Of a DNA stretch of 64,000 bases, positions 1 to 7,410 are shown in pieces (within the stretch, counting starts at the first letter, position 1; each line of letters starts with the position of its first letter). The notes below the pieces were generated by a model, which saw nothing but the letters and a program-made list of their open reading frames with translations, had not been told where the DNA came from and ran no database searches. The translations under genes were made by a program, and so were the position numbers. The stretch is taken from positions 203,321 through 267,320 of the IMG/VR virus record IMGVR_UViG_3300046542_000227, one strand, 5' to 3'. This stretch comes from a virus.

Positions 1-719
1 AAGCTACGAACCTTGCAGACATCCTGATGTTGAAGGACCTGTCGGGTTACCCTGTCACCAACGCTACTGAGCTCAGCCAGATCCACGTTCAAGTGGAAAC
101 GGCAGAAGGCACAGTGTCGGACATCCTCACGGTCTCGCTGTATAACCGTAAGTCCAGTCTGACCATCGAAGTGTTGGAATACCTGCGCAAGCATAAGTGG
201 GAATACGACAGCCGTGGCAACCTGATCATCGACCTGTCAAACTTCGACACCACCAAGCCAATCCTGATCCTGCCGAATAAACATGTCAACATGTACGAAG
301 TAATGAAGCGTATTCGTTCCTTCTTGCACAGTGGCAGCGACGACGGCGCGAAATCGAAGTTGGATCCTCTGGAATATTCGGGCAAGATCTACCTGAAGAA
401 CTTCAAAGATCCGACCACTGGGTTGCTGGTGTTCACGAACATGCTCAACGAGAAACTGAAGATCAACATCGTTCATTGCGAGATCCTGGTTTACGCTATG
501 ATGGTGAGATCTGCCGTGCATCGCGATTACCGGTTGCCAAAGCCGGGTATCGATGGTGTGTTCGAGAAGTACAATCGTCTGATGTTGAACCGCAGCCTGT
601 CGGGTGCCATGGCATTCGAGAAGCAGCATGAACCATTCAACAACCCAGCGTGCTACTTGACGCTGGAGCGTGACGATCACCCGTATGACCACGTCCTGTT
701 GGGCGGGAAGATGAACTGA
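1..719 (+). CDS. Unrecognised protein, C-terminal part only
   Basis: The window opens inside this gene. The frame is already open at base 3 and ends with TGA at 717-719, so about 238 C-terminal residues are visible. The Met at base 27 has no ribosome site and is not taken as a start. The visible part is a soluble, mixed-charge domain ending in LLGGKMN, with no motif I can name. A helicase follows after two RNA hairpins. In phiKZ, RNA polymerase pieces lie among replication-type genes, so an RNA polymerase subunit is possible, but no catalytic motif is visible to support this. Confidence 0.75.
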   Translation, partial: ATNLADILMLKDLSGYPVTNATELSQIHVQVETAEGTVSDILTVSLYNRKSSLTIEVLEYLRKHKWEYDSRGNLIIDLSNFDTTKPILILPNKHVNMYEVMKRIRSFLHSGSDDGAKSKLDPLEYSGKIYLKNFKDPTTGLLVFTNMLNEKLKINIVHCEILVYAMMVRSAVHRDYRLPKPGIDGVFEKYNRLMLNRSLSGAMAFEKQHEPFNNPACYLTLERDDHPYDHVLLGGKMN

Positions 720-724
720 CGGCT

Positions 725-764
725 GTGGACTCCGTCCACGGTTAGTCACCTAATGTGGACGGAG
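725..764 (+). promoter_or_regulatory. Mutually exclusive hairpins before the helicase gene
   Basis: GTGGAC (725-730) can pair with GTCCAC (734-739) around a three-base loop. The longer CTCCGTCCAC (730-739) pairs perfectly over 10 bp with GTGGACGGAG (755-764). The two structures use the same bases and cannot form together. The region lies between a stop codon and the terminator-like hairpin at 771-790. Attenuation-like control is an inference. Confidence 0.45.
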
Positions 765-770
765 GTAGTG

Positions 771-790
771 TGGGGAGCTTCGGCTCCCCA
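771..790 (+). terminator. UUCG-capped hairpin terminator
   Basis: A perfect 8-bp stem, TGGGGAGC/GCTCCCCA, is closed by a TTCG tetraloop and followed by TGCCTTTAAAAAA. It ends 12 bases before the helicase start codon, so the helicase ribosome site lies in or right after it. Confidence 0.6.
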
Positions 791-802
791 TGCCTTTAAA
801 AA

Positions 803-2317
803 ATGTCAGTCAGCCTTAAGATCGAGAAGTACTCCCACGGCTGCCGTGTGACTGGGTTCGACGTGGATAGCCTCCATAAGACCACACGGTTCTTGGAATC
901 CCTCTCACTGAAGGAACCCCAACGCGTTCAGAACCGCATGACCATGGTGCTTAAGAAAAAGTACTACGGCATGACGGAGAACAAGCGCGAGCTATTTATC
1001 CACCGCAACTCGTTACCTGAATACGTCAACCATCTGAGCGAGTCGGGGTATCCAACCGCAAAGATCGTCTACAACCAAATCCCTGTACCACCTGCTGCCA
1101 ACGCCGATTACCTAATCGACGAGAAGTATCAGTTGCGGGATTACCAAATTCCTATCGTGGGCGAACTGTCTGACGATACTTACTCACGTCGCCTTGACCT
1201 ACAAACAGGTAAGGGCAAAACGTTCACCACCCTCGCTGCTGTAGCGCGGATGGGTTGCCGGGCTGTTGTAATGATTCCGCCTAAGTATTTCGGGATCTGG
1301 AAGACAGCGCTGGATGAAACCTACGGTGACTCTGCGAAGTTCCGACTCGTCTCGGGCTCCGGAGAGCTCAAGCAGCTAATCCTAGATGGATTGGATGGCA
1401 ATATACACGAAGAGGTCTTAATCGTCTCCTGTGTGTCCTACAGGGGCTACATCGAGGCCTATGAGACCTACGGCGAGAACATTGAGTCTTCGGGCTATCC
1501 GGTTCCGCCACCGCGCTTCCATGAAGCGGTAGGTGCTGGTGTACAGATCAACGATGAGTTCCAAGAAGACCCGGGTCTGTACTTCCGGATTGACGTGTAC
1601 TCTAACGTCAAGAAAATGATCTACTTGTCTGCTACACCATACACAGGTAACGCTTACGTTACCCGCATGATCGATGTGATGACTCCTGCAGAAACCCGTT
1701 GCACCTTGCCGGAGTGGGATCGTTACATTGATGTGGTGTGGTTGCTGTATAGCGATCCAACGGTGCAAGCCAAGGATTACCTCACCCCTTTCAAGAACAC
1801 CTACAACCATGCCCGTTATGAAACGAAGCTGCTTGAGAAGAAGAAGCGCCTTGAGTTCTACTTGGCCTACGTCCGTCGTATGGTCGAAGGTCTCTTCGTC
1901 CGCGATCGTCAAGTCGGTCAAAAGGCGTTGGTCCTCTGTTCCACGGTTAAGTTCATTCATGTCCTAACGGACTTCCTCAAACAGCAGTTCCCGGATCTGA
2001 GCATTGGGTTCCACGTTGCAGGTTGTGACTACAAGAAACTGGTGACGTACGACATAATCGTCTCTACGCCTAAGTCTTGCGGTACTGGGGTAGACATCCC
2101 AAACCTGCGTGAAACCTTCCTGTGCGTGGCTACAGGCTCTGAGAAGGACGCTGTGCAGATCATGGGTCGTACTCGTCCGCTGAAAGGCTGGCCTGAGCAT
2201 ACCCCACGACTGAACGTGCTGGTGTGTAACAACATCCCCCAACATCTACGCTACATGGATGGTAACAAAGAGGTCTTCTCCAAGAAGGCACGTTACCAGC
2301 GCATGGCTCGACTTTAA
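803..2317 (+). CDS. Superfamily 2 DEAD/H-like helicase
   Basis: This is a 504-residue ATP-dependent nucleic-acid helicase or translocase of superfamily 2. The motifs appear in order: LRDYQ at about 111-115 (adenine-binding side), Walker A TGKGKT at 135-140, motif II DEFQ at 251-254 (a DEAD variant), motif III SAT at 276-278, and QIMGRTR (motif VI, arginine finger) near residue 460. The two RecA-like lobes are complete and there is no obvious extra domain. UvsW-like or RAD25-like enzymes of large phages have the same layout, so a role in replication, recombination or fork remodelling is likely but inferred. It stands alone between two hairpins. The ATG at 803 lies 12 bases after the upstream hairpin and has no strong ribosome site, so translation may depend on RNA folding there. 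Confidence 0.85.
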   Translation: MSVSLKIEKYSHGCRVTGFDVDSLHKTTRFLESLSLKEPQRVQNRMTMVLKKKYYGMTENKRELFIHRNSLPEYVNHLSESGYPTAKIVYNQIPVPPAANADYLIDEKYQLRDYQIPIVGELSDDTYSRRLDLQTGKGKTFTTLAAVARMGCRAVVMIPPKYFGIWKTALDETYGDSAKFRLVSGSGELKQLILDGLDGNIHEEVLIVSCVSYRGYIEAYETYGENIESSGYPVPPPRFHEAVGAGVQINDEFQEDPGLYFRIDVYSNVKKMIYLSATPYTGNAYVTRMIDVMTPAETRCTLPEWDRYIDVVWLLYSDPTVQAKDYLTPFKNTYNHARYETKLLEKKKRLEFYLAYVRRMVEGLFVRDRQVGQKALVLCSTVKFIHVLTDFLKQQFPDLSIGFHVAGCDYKKLVTYDIIVSTPKSCGTGVDIPNLRETFLCVATGSEKDAVQIMGRTRPLKGWPEHTPRLNVLVCNNIPQHLRYMDGNKEVFSKKARYQRMARL

Positions 2318-2331
2318 CTAACTGCATAGCG

Positions 2332-2349
2332 CCTCCCCATATGGGGAGG
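2332..2349. terminator. GC-rich hairpin terminator
   Basis: CCTCCCC (2332-2338) pairs with GGGGAGG (2343-2349) around ATAT, followed by GACTATGTCGC. This is the same stem/TATG layout as at most gene ends in this genome. Confidence 0.6.
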
Positions 2350-2373
2350 TGACTATGTCGCATCGGAGCTTAC

Positions 2374-2925
2374 ATGAAAGAAGAGAATTGGATTGAAAAG
2401 TCGTTTGTTATCTACTTCAAATACTATCTGGAGAACGGTCGAACGCAACGGGCCCTGACGATATTCGGGGTACCCCTGCTGATCGGTGCTGAAATGCCAT
2501 ATGTCTGGCATTCGGGCTTTATGCTGTCTTTGTATAACTTCATCTATCTCAAAGATGTCGAACCGAAGACCGTGTCACAGGCACTGAAACAGCACAGGAC
2601 GGTCCCTCTGCTGAGCTGGCTTCTGGGTAACCATGTGGAAAAGGAAGAACCCTTCGAGGGATCTGCCTACAACACCACAGTTCGGGGTATTCGTTACACA
2701 ATCACCCGCCATGGTAGATGGACCTCGTATGAGCGGTTCCAATGGCTCGCCCTTAAAGGCAGCCGTATGGACGTATACAGCATCGCCAGCGATGAGGATA
2801 AACAGATACCGGAATTTACCTTTGCACCACCGGAATGGGCTGACCGCACGCCTTCCCCTGAAGAGGTGGTAAACGTAGCGCATGAGATGTACAAGCTCAC
2901 TGATTTCAGCCAACTCAACGAGTAA
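2374..2925 (+). CDS. Hypothetical protein, 183 aa
   Basis: I do not recognise this protein. The N-terminal half has a hydrophobic stretch around residues 28-55 (aromatic and aliphatic) that could be a buried core or one weak membrane segment. The rest is soluble and the end is acidic. It is followed after 13 bases by the next small gene, whose ribosome site (AAGGAAG) lies in the gap, so the two are probably co-transcribed. The ATG at 2374 is the first start after the upstream terminator. Confidence 0.7.
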   Translation: MKEENWIEKSFVIYFKYYLENGRTQRALTIFGVPLLIGAEMPYVWHSGFMLSLYNFIYLKDVEPKTVSQALKQHRTVPLLSWLLGNHVEKEEPFEGSAYNTTVRGIRYTITRHGRWTSYERFQWLALKGSRMDVYSIASDEDKQIPEFTFAPPEWADRTPSPEEVVNVAHEMYKLTDFSQLNE

Positions 2926-2938
2926 ATAAGGAAGACCG

Positions 2939-3409
2939 ATGAATACTGAACAACTCCAGACCATCCAAACCGCGCTCGATGAGCATACCCGTGAAACTGG
3001 ACATCGTTACCGTCTGGGTTCCACCCAAGTCAACCACGAGGTGCTGGGTGAACATTATTTCTACGTCGAGCGTCGGGTGAACTCCCTGACCCAACCTCAT
3101 GTTCGTGAGATGTTCGGCGAGTGGATGAACTTCTTTGAGGTGGCCATTAGCCCCAAGAAGATCTGGCCCAAAGAGCGTAAAGATCTGAACACGCGCATCG
3201 AGCCCGATGCCATCCTCCACCTGCTGTACACGTCGTCAGTAATACACGAGCGGGGGATTATCAAGACTTGGCTTGATGTCATGGCTGAACTGGGTTACGC
3301 GATTTATGCCGTCGACATCCGTGGGCAAGATGATCACATCACTGCCGACATCATTGTCTCTAACCGTACGCTGGTGTACCAAGCCGCCATCACTATCAAC
3401 ACTAAGTAA
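2939..3409 (+). CDS. Hypothetical protein, 156 aa
   Basis: This is a soluble protein with no motif I can name. It begins with a charged helix-like segment and carries alternating hydrophobic stretches in its second half (IYAVDIRG, ADIIVSN), which suggests a small alpha/beta fold. AAGGAAG sits 6 bases before the ATG. It is the middle gene of a three-gene unit (2374-3696), with short gaps before and after. Confidence 0.7.
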   Translation: MNTEQLQTIQTALDEHTRETGHRYRLGSTQVNHEVLGEHYFYVERRVNSLTQPHVREMFGEWMNFFEVAISPKKIWPKERKDLNTRIEPDAILHLLYTSSVIHERGIIKTWLDVMAELGYAIYAVDIRGQDDHITADIIVSNRTLVYQAAITINTK

Positions 3410-3420
3410 GGAGCAACACC

Positions 3421-3696
3421 ATGGACCAATCCGTAAAGCTGGATCCTATTGTACTGGGTTCGTCGGTACCAAATCCGTTCTTCCGCGGTGTTTCACCTAA
3501 CCGTACTTTGATGTATACCGAACACCTGAAGCTGCGTGAGCGTGAGATGGCAGCAGGTCACGAACAGCTGGGTCATCTGCCCTTCAAGGCTACCGACCAA
3601 CACGGTGCTCGTGGTGTAGTAGTAGAAATCAAGGATCCTAAAAGGATTCCTAACTTCCGCCTGTCTGATATCCCCGGTGCGCCGAAAAGCGTCTGA
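3421..3696 (+). CDS. Hypothetical protein, 91 aa
   Basis: A small basic protein of unknown function. It has a strong ribosome site (AAGGAGC) 5 bases before the ATG. The middle is a charged helix (KLREREMAAGHEQ) and the end is proline-rich. It is last in the 2374-3696 unit and is closed by a strong hairpin at 3706-3728, where it meets a gene from the other strand. Confidence 0.7.
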   Translation: MDQSVKLDPIVLGSSVPNPFFRGVSPNRTLMYTEHLKLREREMAAGHEQLGHLPFKATDQHGARGVVVEIKDPKRIPNFRLSDIPGAPKSV

Positions 3697-3705
3697 CGAC
3701 ATAAA

Positions 3706-3728
3706 GCCCCTCCCATCGCGGGAGGGGC
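3706..3728. terminator. Bidirectional terminator between convergent genes
   Basis: A 9-bp stem GCCCCTCCC/GGGAGGGGC with a five-base loop, flanked by GACATAAA on the left and CTATGCCGCTTTTTC on the right. It separates a + strand gene end (3696) from a - strand gene end (3749). Confidence 0.75.
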
Positions 3729-3748
3729 CTATGCCGCTTTTTCTTTTG

Positions 3749-4267
3749 TTACGAGGTGACCCCATTCAATCCATTCTGCAATGCTCGCTCCGCAGCTGCT
3801 GCGGCCGAGTCCTTCTGACGAATGGTGTCTTCAGCCATGTCCAGAATAAATGCAGCGATTGGATAAGGGAGGTTCCAGAACTCAGTCAGTGAATAACCTT
3901 GTTCATGGATCCGGTACGTATGGTAACGACGAACCAAACTAAACATTGGCCCACCTTCCCAAGCGTTCTCCTTATCATGCATGGCCATCAGCGCTAGCGG
4001 GCGCATCGGGTCAGGGGCATTAATGTGATCGTAGATACCATAGTCAGTTTGATAAGCCATCAAACTAAGCTGAGCCGCGGCTGTTGGTCTTACGGCTGGT
4101 GACTCACGCAGCAGCTGATCGATAAGACCATACTGCTGCGCTTGCTTTAGACCGAATGTACCAAACAGGACGTGTCCGTTCTTGTCGTCCTCGTTGATAG
4201 AGAGACGACTGTAGCGGGCGTCGGTGTTCGTTACATGATGCGGCTGAGCTTCCGGCTGGCCAACATG
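3749..4267 (-). CDS. Start-less -1 frame extension of the 4231-5916 gene
   Basis: This frame is open from 4339 down to the TAA at 3751-3749, but it has no ATG, GTG or TTG before the TTG at 4063 and ATG at 4060, and those lack a ribosome site. It reads as normal protein well upstream of them (for example NTDARYSRLSINEDDKNGH). It is the -1 frame relative to the gene ending at 4231. A slip at G TTT TTC (4273-4267) would join residue 550 of that protein to 172 residues from here, giving about 722 aa. The tail holds EFWNLPYPIAAFILDMAEDT, which resembles in style the frameshifted half of tail assembly chaperones (my inference). The alternatives are one missing T in the assembled sequence, or a short independent gene from 4060. 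Confidence 0.6.
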   Translation of the reverse strand, partial: HVGQPEAQPHHVTNTDARYSRLSINEDDKNGHVLFGTFGLKQAQQYGLIDQLLRESPAVRPTAAAQLSLMAYQTDYGIYDHINAPDPMRPLALMAMHDKENAWEGGPMFSLVRRYHTYRIHEQGYSLTEFWNLPYPIAAFILDMAEDTIRQKDSAAAAAERALQNGLNGVTS

Positions 4268-5916
4268 AAAAACTCCGCCAGTGGATCGACAGTGATCAGG
4301 TTCTCGAAACGCTCTTTGAACTTGGTCGCTGCAGGCGTGTTACAGACCGGGCAGTTGAAGGAGTTGATTGCAGTCATGGCAATCAGGCTGTCGTCGATAT
4401 ACTTCTCGACAGCGTCGTTGAATTCTTTGATGTGCTCATCGGCCGAGTAAACGTCAGACAGGATGTCAGCGATGAAGTCCTTCTCTTCCGAGAGAACCAC
4501 GTAGCCATCTGGCGCTTCTGGGTTGATGTCAACAATGGCTTTGATCCAGTGCGTGTATTCACGCGCAGCGGTGGACTCAGCCAGTTGTTCGATAAAGCGA
4601 GTACGGTTACGACCTTCAGGCGGTTCGTTGAATGCGCCTTGAGTCATTTCGATGATGCCGGTCAACCAAGCACGTCCGAGCTCTTCGTGATCCCAGACCG
4701 ACGGGCATTGCAACAGGAAGCCCATCTCGCCAATCTGCACCAGACGCTCACGACCATAGACGTGATGCGACTTGTACGTGGCCAGGTCTTCCTTGGTACG
4801 CGGTGCACGCGCATCGATACGGAAGGCCATATGGGTTTTCTGCCATGGAGTCAGACCGTTCATGTCGACCCACCACATGTTCACCACTTGCATCAGTTCT
4901 TTGGTGATATGGTTGCACTTGCCGATATCGGCGATGCATGGCGACGCGTACGGATAACCGGCTGGGTACAGAGTAGCAGCCAGACCCAGGATTACCGCAG
5001 GGATGTCACGGGTGTCGATCAATGGCTTGAGGTCAGTCGGCGTAGCAAACGAAACGTTCGCATTGCTGACGTGCTGCAAAGCAAAGTCAACCACGATGGT
5101 CTTGATGTAGTGGGCGACGTTAGAGAACGCCAGACCACGGGTTTCAGAACCTACCGATACTTTGACCTGTGCCACTTCCTGGTTCATCGCGGTCAGTTCA
5201 ACCAACGATGGGGCCTTGAAGCGCAGCCAGATACCCGAATGCCACAATGGCATATCAACGGTACCACCAACGCCCGCCTTACGGGTGACGTAGGACTTCA
5301 GCTCTTCACGGGTGTACTTGCCATCAGCAGCCAGACGCTGGACAGGAATACCACCACCGATGTGCTTGCCTTCGTGTTCAACCGTTTGACCCCAGTGCGA
5401 ACCTTCACGATGCAAGGCAGCAGTGTGACGGTCTGGATCGTTAACGATCTGACGGGACAATGCACCGAGCAGCAGACGCAGGTGAGGATCACCTTTGTCG
5501 TCCGGGATAAAGTCGGCAGTACGACCGATGGCTTCAGCCAGTTTGGTTTCGGATGTAATCATCCGTTCCATAATAGCCGAGCTGTGGTTCAGCACCTGGG
5601 TAACCGTTTCAACCGTTTCACGCAGGATCGCGACGCAGTCACTCAGGCTAGGCTCAGGCTGCTTATCAGGCAGTGGTTTGGTAACCGGGCGGGTAACCGT
5701 ATGGTTAGTGCCGGGTTGATCTGGCGTGAAGGGCTCCAGAGGAGGCAACTCTTCGTCAGGAGCATCCTGGATCAACTGCTGCACTTCAGCCTCACCAAGC
5801 GGTGGTGTGGCGATGTGTGGGTTGATCGGTGTTTCACCAGACGGCACAGCAGCGCCGGCAGCTGCCGGCTCCACTGCGTCGCCCTGACCGGCTTTCGGAT
5901 CATCAGGCAGTTGCAT
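4231..5916 (-). CDS. Virion/tail assembly-type protein, 0-frame product, 561 aa
   Basis: The first ~90 residues are acidic, rich in Pro and Ala, and probably disordered. The rest is a folded domain with a CPVC pair (C522, C525) shortly before the end, which could bind zinc. The ATG at 5916 overlaps the stop of the upstream gene by 14 bases, so the two are translationally coupled. The last 11 residues (from M551) follow a run of five T at FF549-550, where a -1 slip would lead into the open frame 4267-3749. A CxxC followed by a short conserved end is seen in gp26-like baseplate or tail-chaperone proteins of myophages. I infer a tail assembly role from this and from the recoding layout, not from a clear sequence match. 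Confidence 0.8.
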   Translation of the reverse strand: MQLPDDPKAGQGDAVEPAAAGAAVPSGETPINPHIATPPLGEAEVQQLIQDAPDEELPPLEPFTPDQPGTNHTVTRPVTKPLPDKQPEPSLSDCVAILRETVETVTQVLNHSSAIMERMITSETKLAEAIGRTADFIPDDKGDPHLRLLLGALSRQIVNDPDRHTAALHREGSHWGQTVEHEGKHIGGGIPVQRLAADGKYTREELKSYVTRKAGVGGTVDMPLWHSGIWLRFKAPSLVELTAMNQEVAQVKVSVGSETRGLAFSNVAHYIKTIVVDFALQHVSNANVSFATPTDLKPLIDTRDIPAVILGLAATLYPAGYPYASPCIADIGKCNHITKELMQVVNMWWVDMNGLTPWQKTHMAFRIDARAPRTKEDLATYKSHHVYGRERLVQIGEMGFLLQCPSVWDHEELGRAWLTGIIEMTQGAFNEPPEGRNRTRFIEQLAESTAAREYTHWIKAIVDINPEAPDGYVVLSEEKDFIADILSDVYSADEHIKEFNDAVEKYIDDSLIAMTAINSFNCPVCNTPAATKFKERFENLITVDPLAEFFMLASRKLSRIM

Positions 5917-6445
5917 TGAGTTCGCTCTCCAGGATGCTGGTGTATTCTTTCTCTACGGTTTCAGCCAGCGAAACCAGCAGTGGCTGAATGCCGGATTCGT
6001 AGTGGGTAGCCAGCTTGTTGTAGCCGGTAGCCAGATCGAATACATCGGTGATCTCTTCAGCGCTTGGAGCACCCGACTTGTCTTTGTGGACTTCCCACAG
6101 CGACGCGAGGTTCTCGTTGTAGTTGGCGATATCGCCGCACAGCGTACCGAAGCTACGCTTGAAGCCTTCGGCGTCAGCCAAGTGCTTGCAGATGTTCGGC
6201 AGTTCTTGTTTGACCGGGATGACGAAGTTGCTGGTGCTGAGGATCAGACCGGCACACTCGCTGTACAGTTCGCGAAGGATGTCGTAGCCATCGGCGCCCT
6301 TGAGTACAGCTTCAGCGGTGAGGCTTTGCATGTCCTGGACTTGGCCAACGATTTCTTTTTGTTCGGTCGCCGGCAGAGTTGCGAAGGCTTCCAGTTTCTT
6401 TTGTTCCGGCACAGCAATGGCGCTACCGGCGATCAGCTCACTCAT
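5903..6445 (-). CDS. Hypothetical protein, 180 aa
   Basis: A soluble, mainly helical, acidic protein with no motif I recognise. Its first part (PEQKKLEAFATLPATEQKEI) looks like a helical bundle segment. It is the first gene of a leftward two-gene unit and overlaps the next gene by 14 bases. It starts at ATG 6445, with AGGAGAACGGG (on the - strand) in good ribosome-site position. The intergenic region upstream is shared with a divergent + strand operon. Confidence 0.75.
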   Translation of the reverse strand: MSELIAGSAIAVPEQKKLEAFATLPATEQKEIVGQVQDMQSLTAEAVLKGADGYDILRELYSECAGLILSTSNFVIPVKQELPNICKHLADAEGFKRSFGTLCGDIANYNENLASLWEVHKDKSGAPSAEEITDVFDLATGYNKLATHYESGIQPLLVSLAETVEKEYTSILESELNATA

Positions 6446-6473
6446 CCCGTTCTCCTAGGACATAATTTGACAA

Positions 6474-6487
6474 TGACATATATATTG
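6474..6487 (+). promoter_or_regulatory. Putative early-type phage promoter
   Basis: TGACATATATATTG lies 70-85 bases before the ATG at 6557, in an AT-rich divergent intergenic region. It matches the TGA-plus-TATAT motif found at about the same distance before five other genes (39768, 40231, 42827, 47727, 50775). Confidence 0.5.
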
Positions 6488-6556
6488 CTTAATGCAGTAA
6501 AATCCCACAGAAGAGTAAAACCCTATGGGTAACTTTTTTCGATAGAAGGTGATGAC

Positions 6557-7408
6557 ATGCAAGACATGTTCAAAGAACGCATGAATGCCGTGCTGCCGTT
6601 GGAACAGTTGGAACTGGGTGCGAGCATCCTGAGTCTCTTTGAAGACGTGGGCTTTACCTCTCCATACGAACCTCTTCAAGAGATAATGGAAGTCAGTACT
6701 TCGCTTATTGCGACTGACCAGTACGTGTCTCGTGTACTGACCTGTTTGTCCGACTCGATGGACGACCTGCTCAAAGCGTTTGGCGTGGAAGTAACTGAGT
6801 CCTGCCCGCTGCAATATAAGCTCGATGTAGGGACGACCCTGATCAAGCTGCCGAACTATTATTTGCCAGCGGAAGTGTTGGCTATTACCACCACTAGCTT
6901 CGACAATGAAGTGATCTTGGCTGAGCTGGTCATGCTCACTCAGGGCGTAATAGTAGAAGAGTCGTTGGAACACCTCTACGGCGTCGACGATGGGTTGATC
7001 CCGAAGCTGACCGCAGAGATGCAGAAGATGGCGGCCTACGACGAAGCATTCAATACTCCGCTGGACATGATCGACCTGGATCGTAAGCGGATCATCAACA
7101 TCAACCGTCTGCTGAAAGACGCCCGTGCTAAAGAGCATTTGGTTTGCGTCGGCGAACTGATCGAAGCTGGCGCCAAGATGGGTGCAGACTTTGAACCGTT
7201 GGTACAGCAATACGTCGAACAACTGACGATGCTTCCTGCGGATCATATGACCATCGAGCTCCTCGGCCTGGCCTTGTTCAGCAAACTCCCTGCTGAGCAA
7301 TGGATCGACACTGTGCAACACACAGCCGGGGAATTTACGGATCTGTTGTCCGACCATCGCAAGATCGAGATCGTGCTTAACGATTATCGAGTCTTCTTCG
7401 AGATGTGA
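6557..7408 (+). CDS. Hypothetical protein upstream of RNA polymerase beta-prime fragment
   Basis: A 283-residue acidic, mostly helical soluble protein. I do not recognise its family. It starts at ATG 6557 behind GAAGGTGATG and ends two bases before the next start, so it is translationally coupled to the RNA polymerase fragment that follows. Co-transcription suggests a transcription-related role, for example an accessory subunit like the fifth, non-beta subunit of the phiKZ non-virion polymerase. This rests on position only. Confidence 0.75.
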   Translation: MQDMFKERMNAVLPLEQLELGASILSLFEDVGFTSPYEPLQEIMEVSTSLIATDQYVSRVLTCLSDSMDDLLKAFGVEVTESCPLQYKLDVGTTLIKLPNYYLPAEVLAITTTSFDNEVILAELVMLTQGVIVEESLEHLYGVDDGLIPKLTAEMQKMAAYDEAFNTPLDMIDLDRKRIININRLLKDARAKEHLVCVGELIEAGAKMGADFEPLVQQYVEQLTMLPADHMTIELLGLALFSKLPAEQWIDTVQHTAGEFTDLLSDHRKIEIVLNDYRVFFEM

Positions 7409-7410
7409 GC

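Noticed and set aside
1-719. Naming the first partial gene as an RNA polymerase subunit
   Set aside because: Only gene order suggests it; no beta or beta-prime motif is visible in the C-terminal part that the window contains.
3749-4063. Independent 104-residue gene starting at TTG 4063 or ATG 4060
   Set aside because: There is no ribosome site, and the same frame is protein-like for about 60 codons upstream, so it is better explained as part of a longer product.
4432-5919. A 495-codon + strand frame across the 561-aa gene
   Set aside because: Antisense shadow. The - strand gene overlaps its neighbour properly and has a plausible protein sequence.
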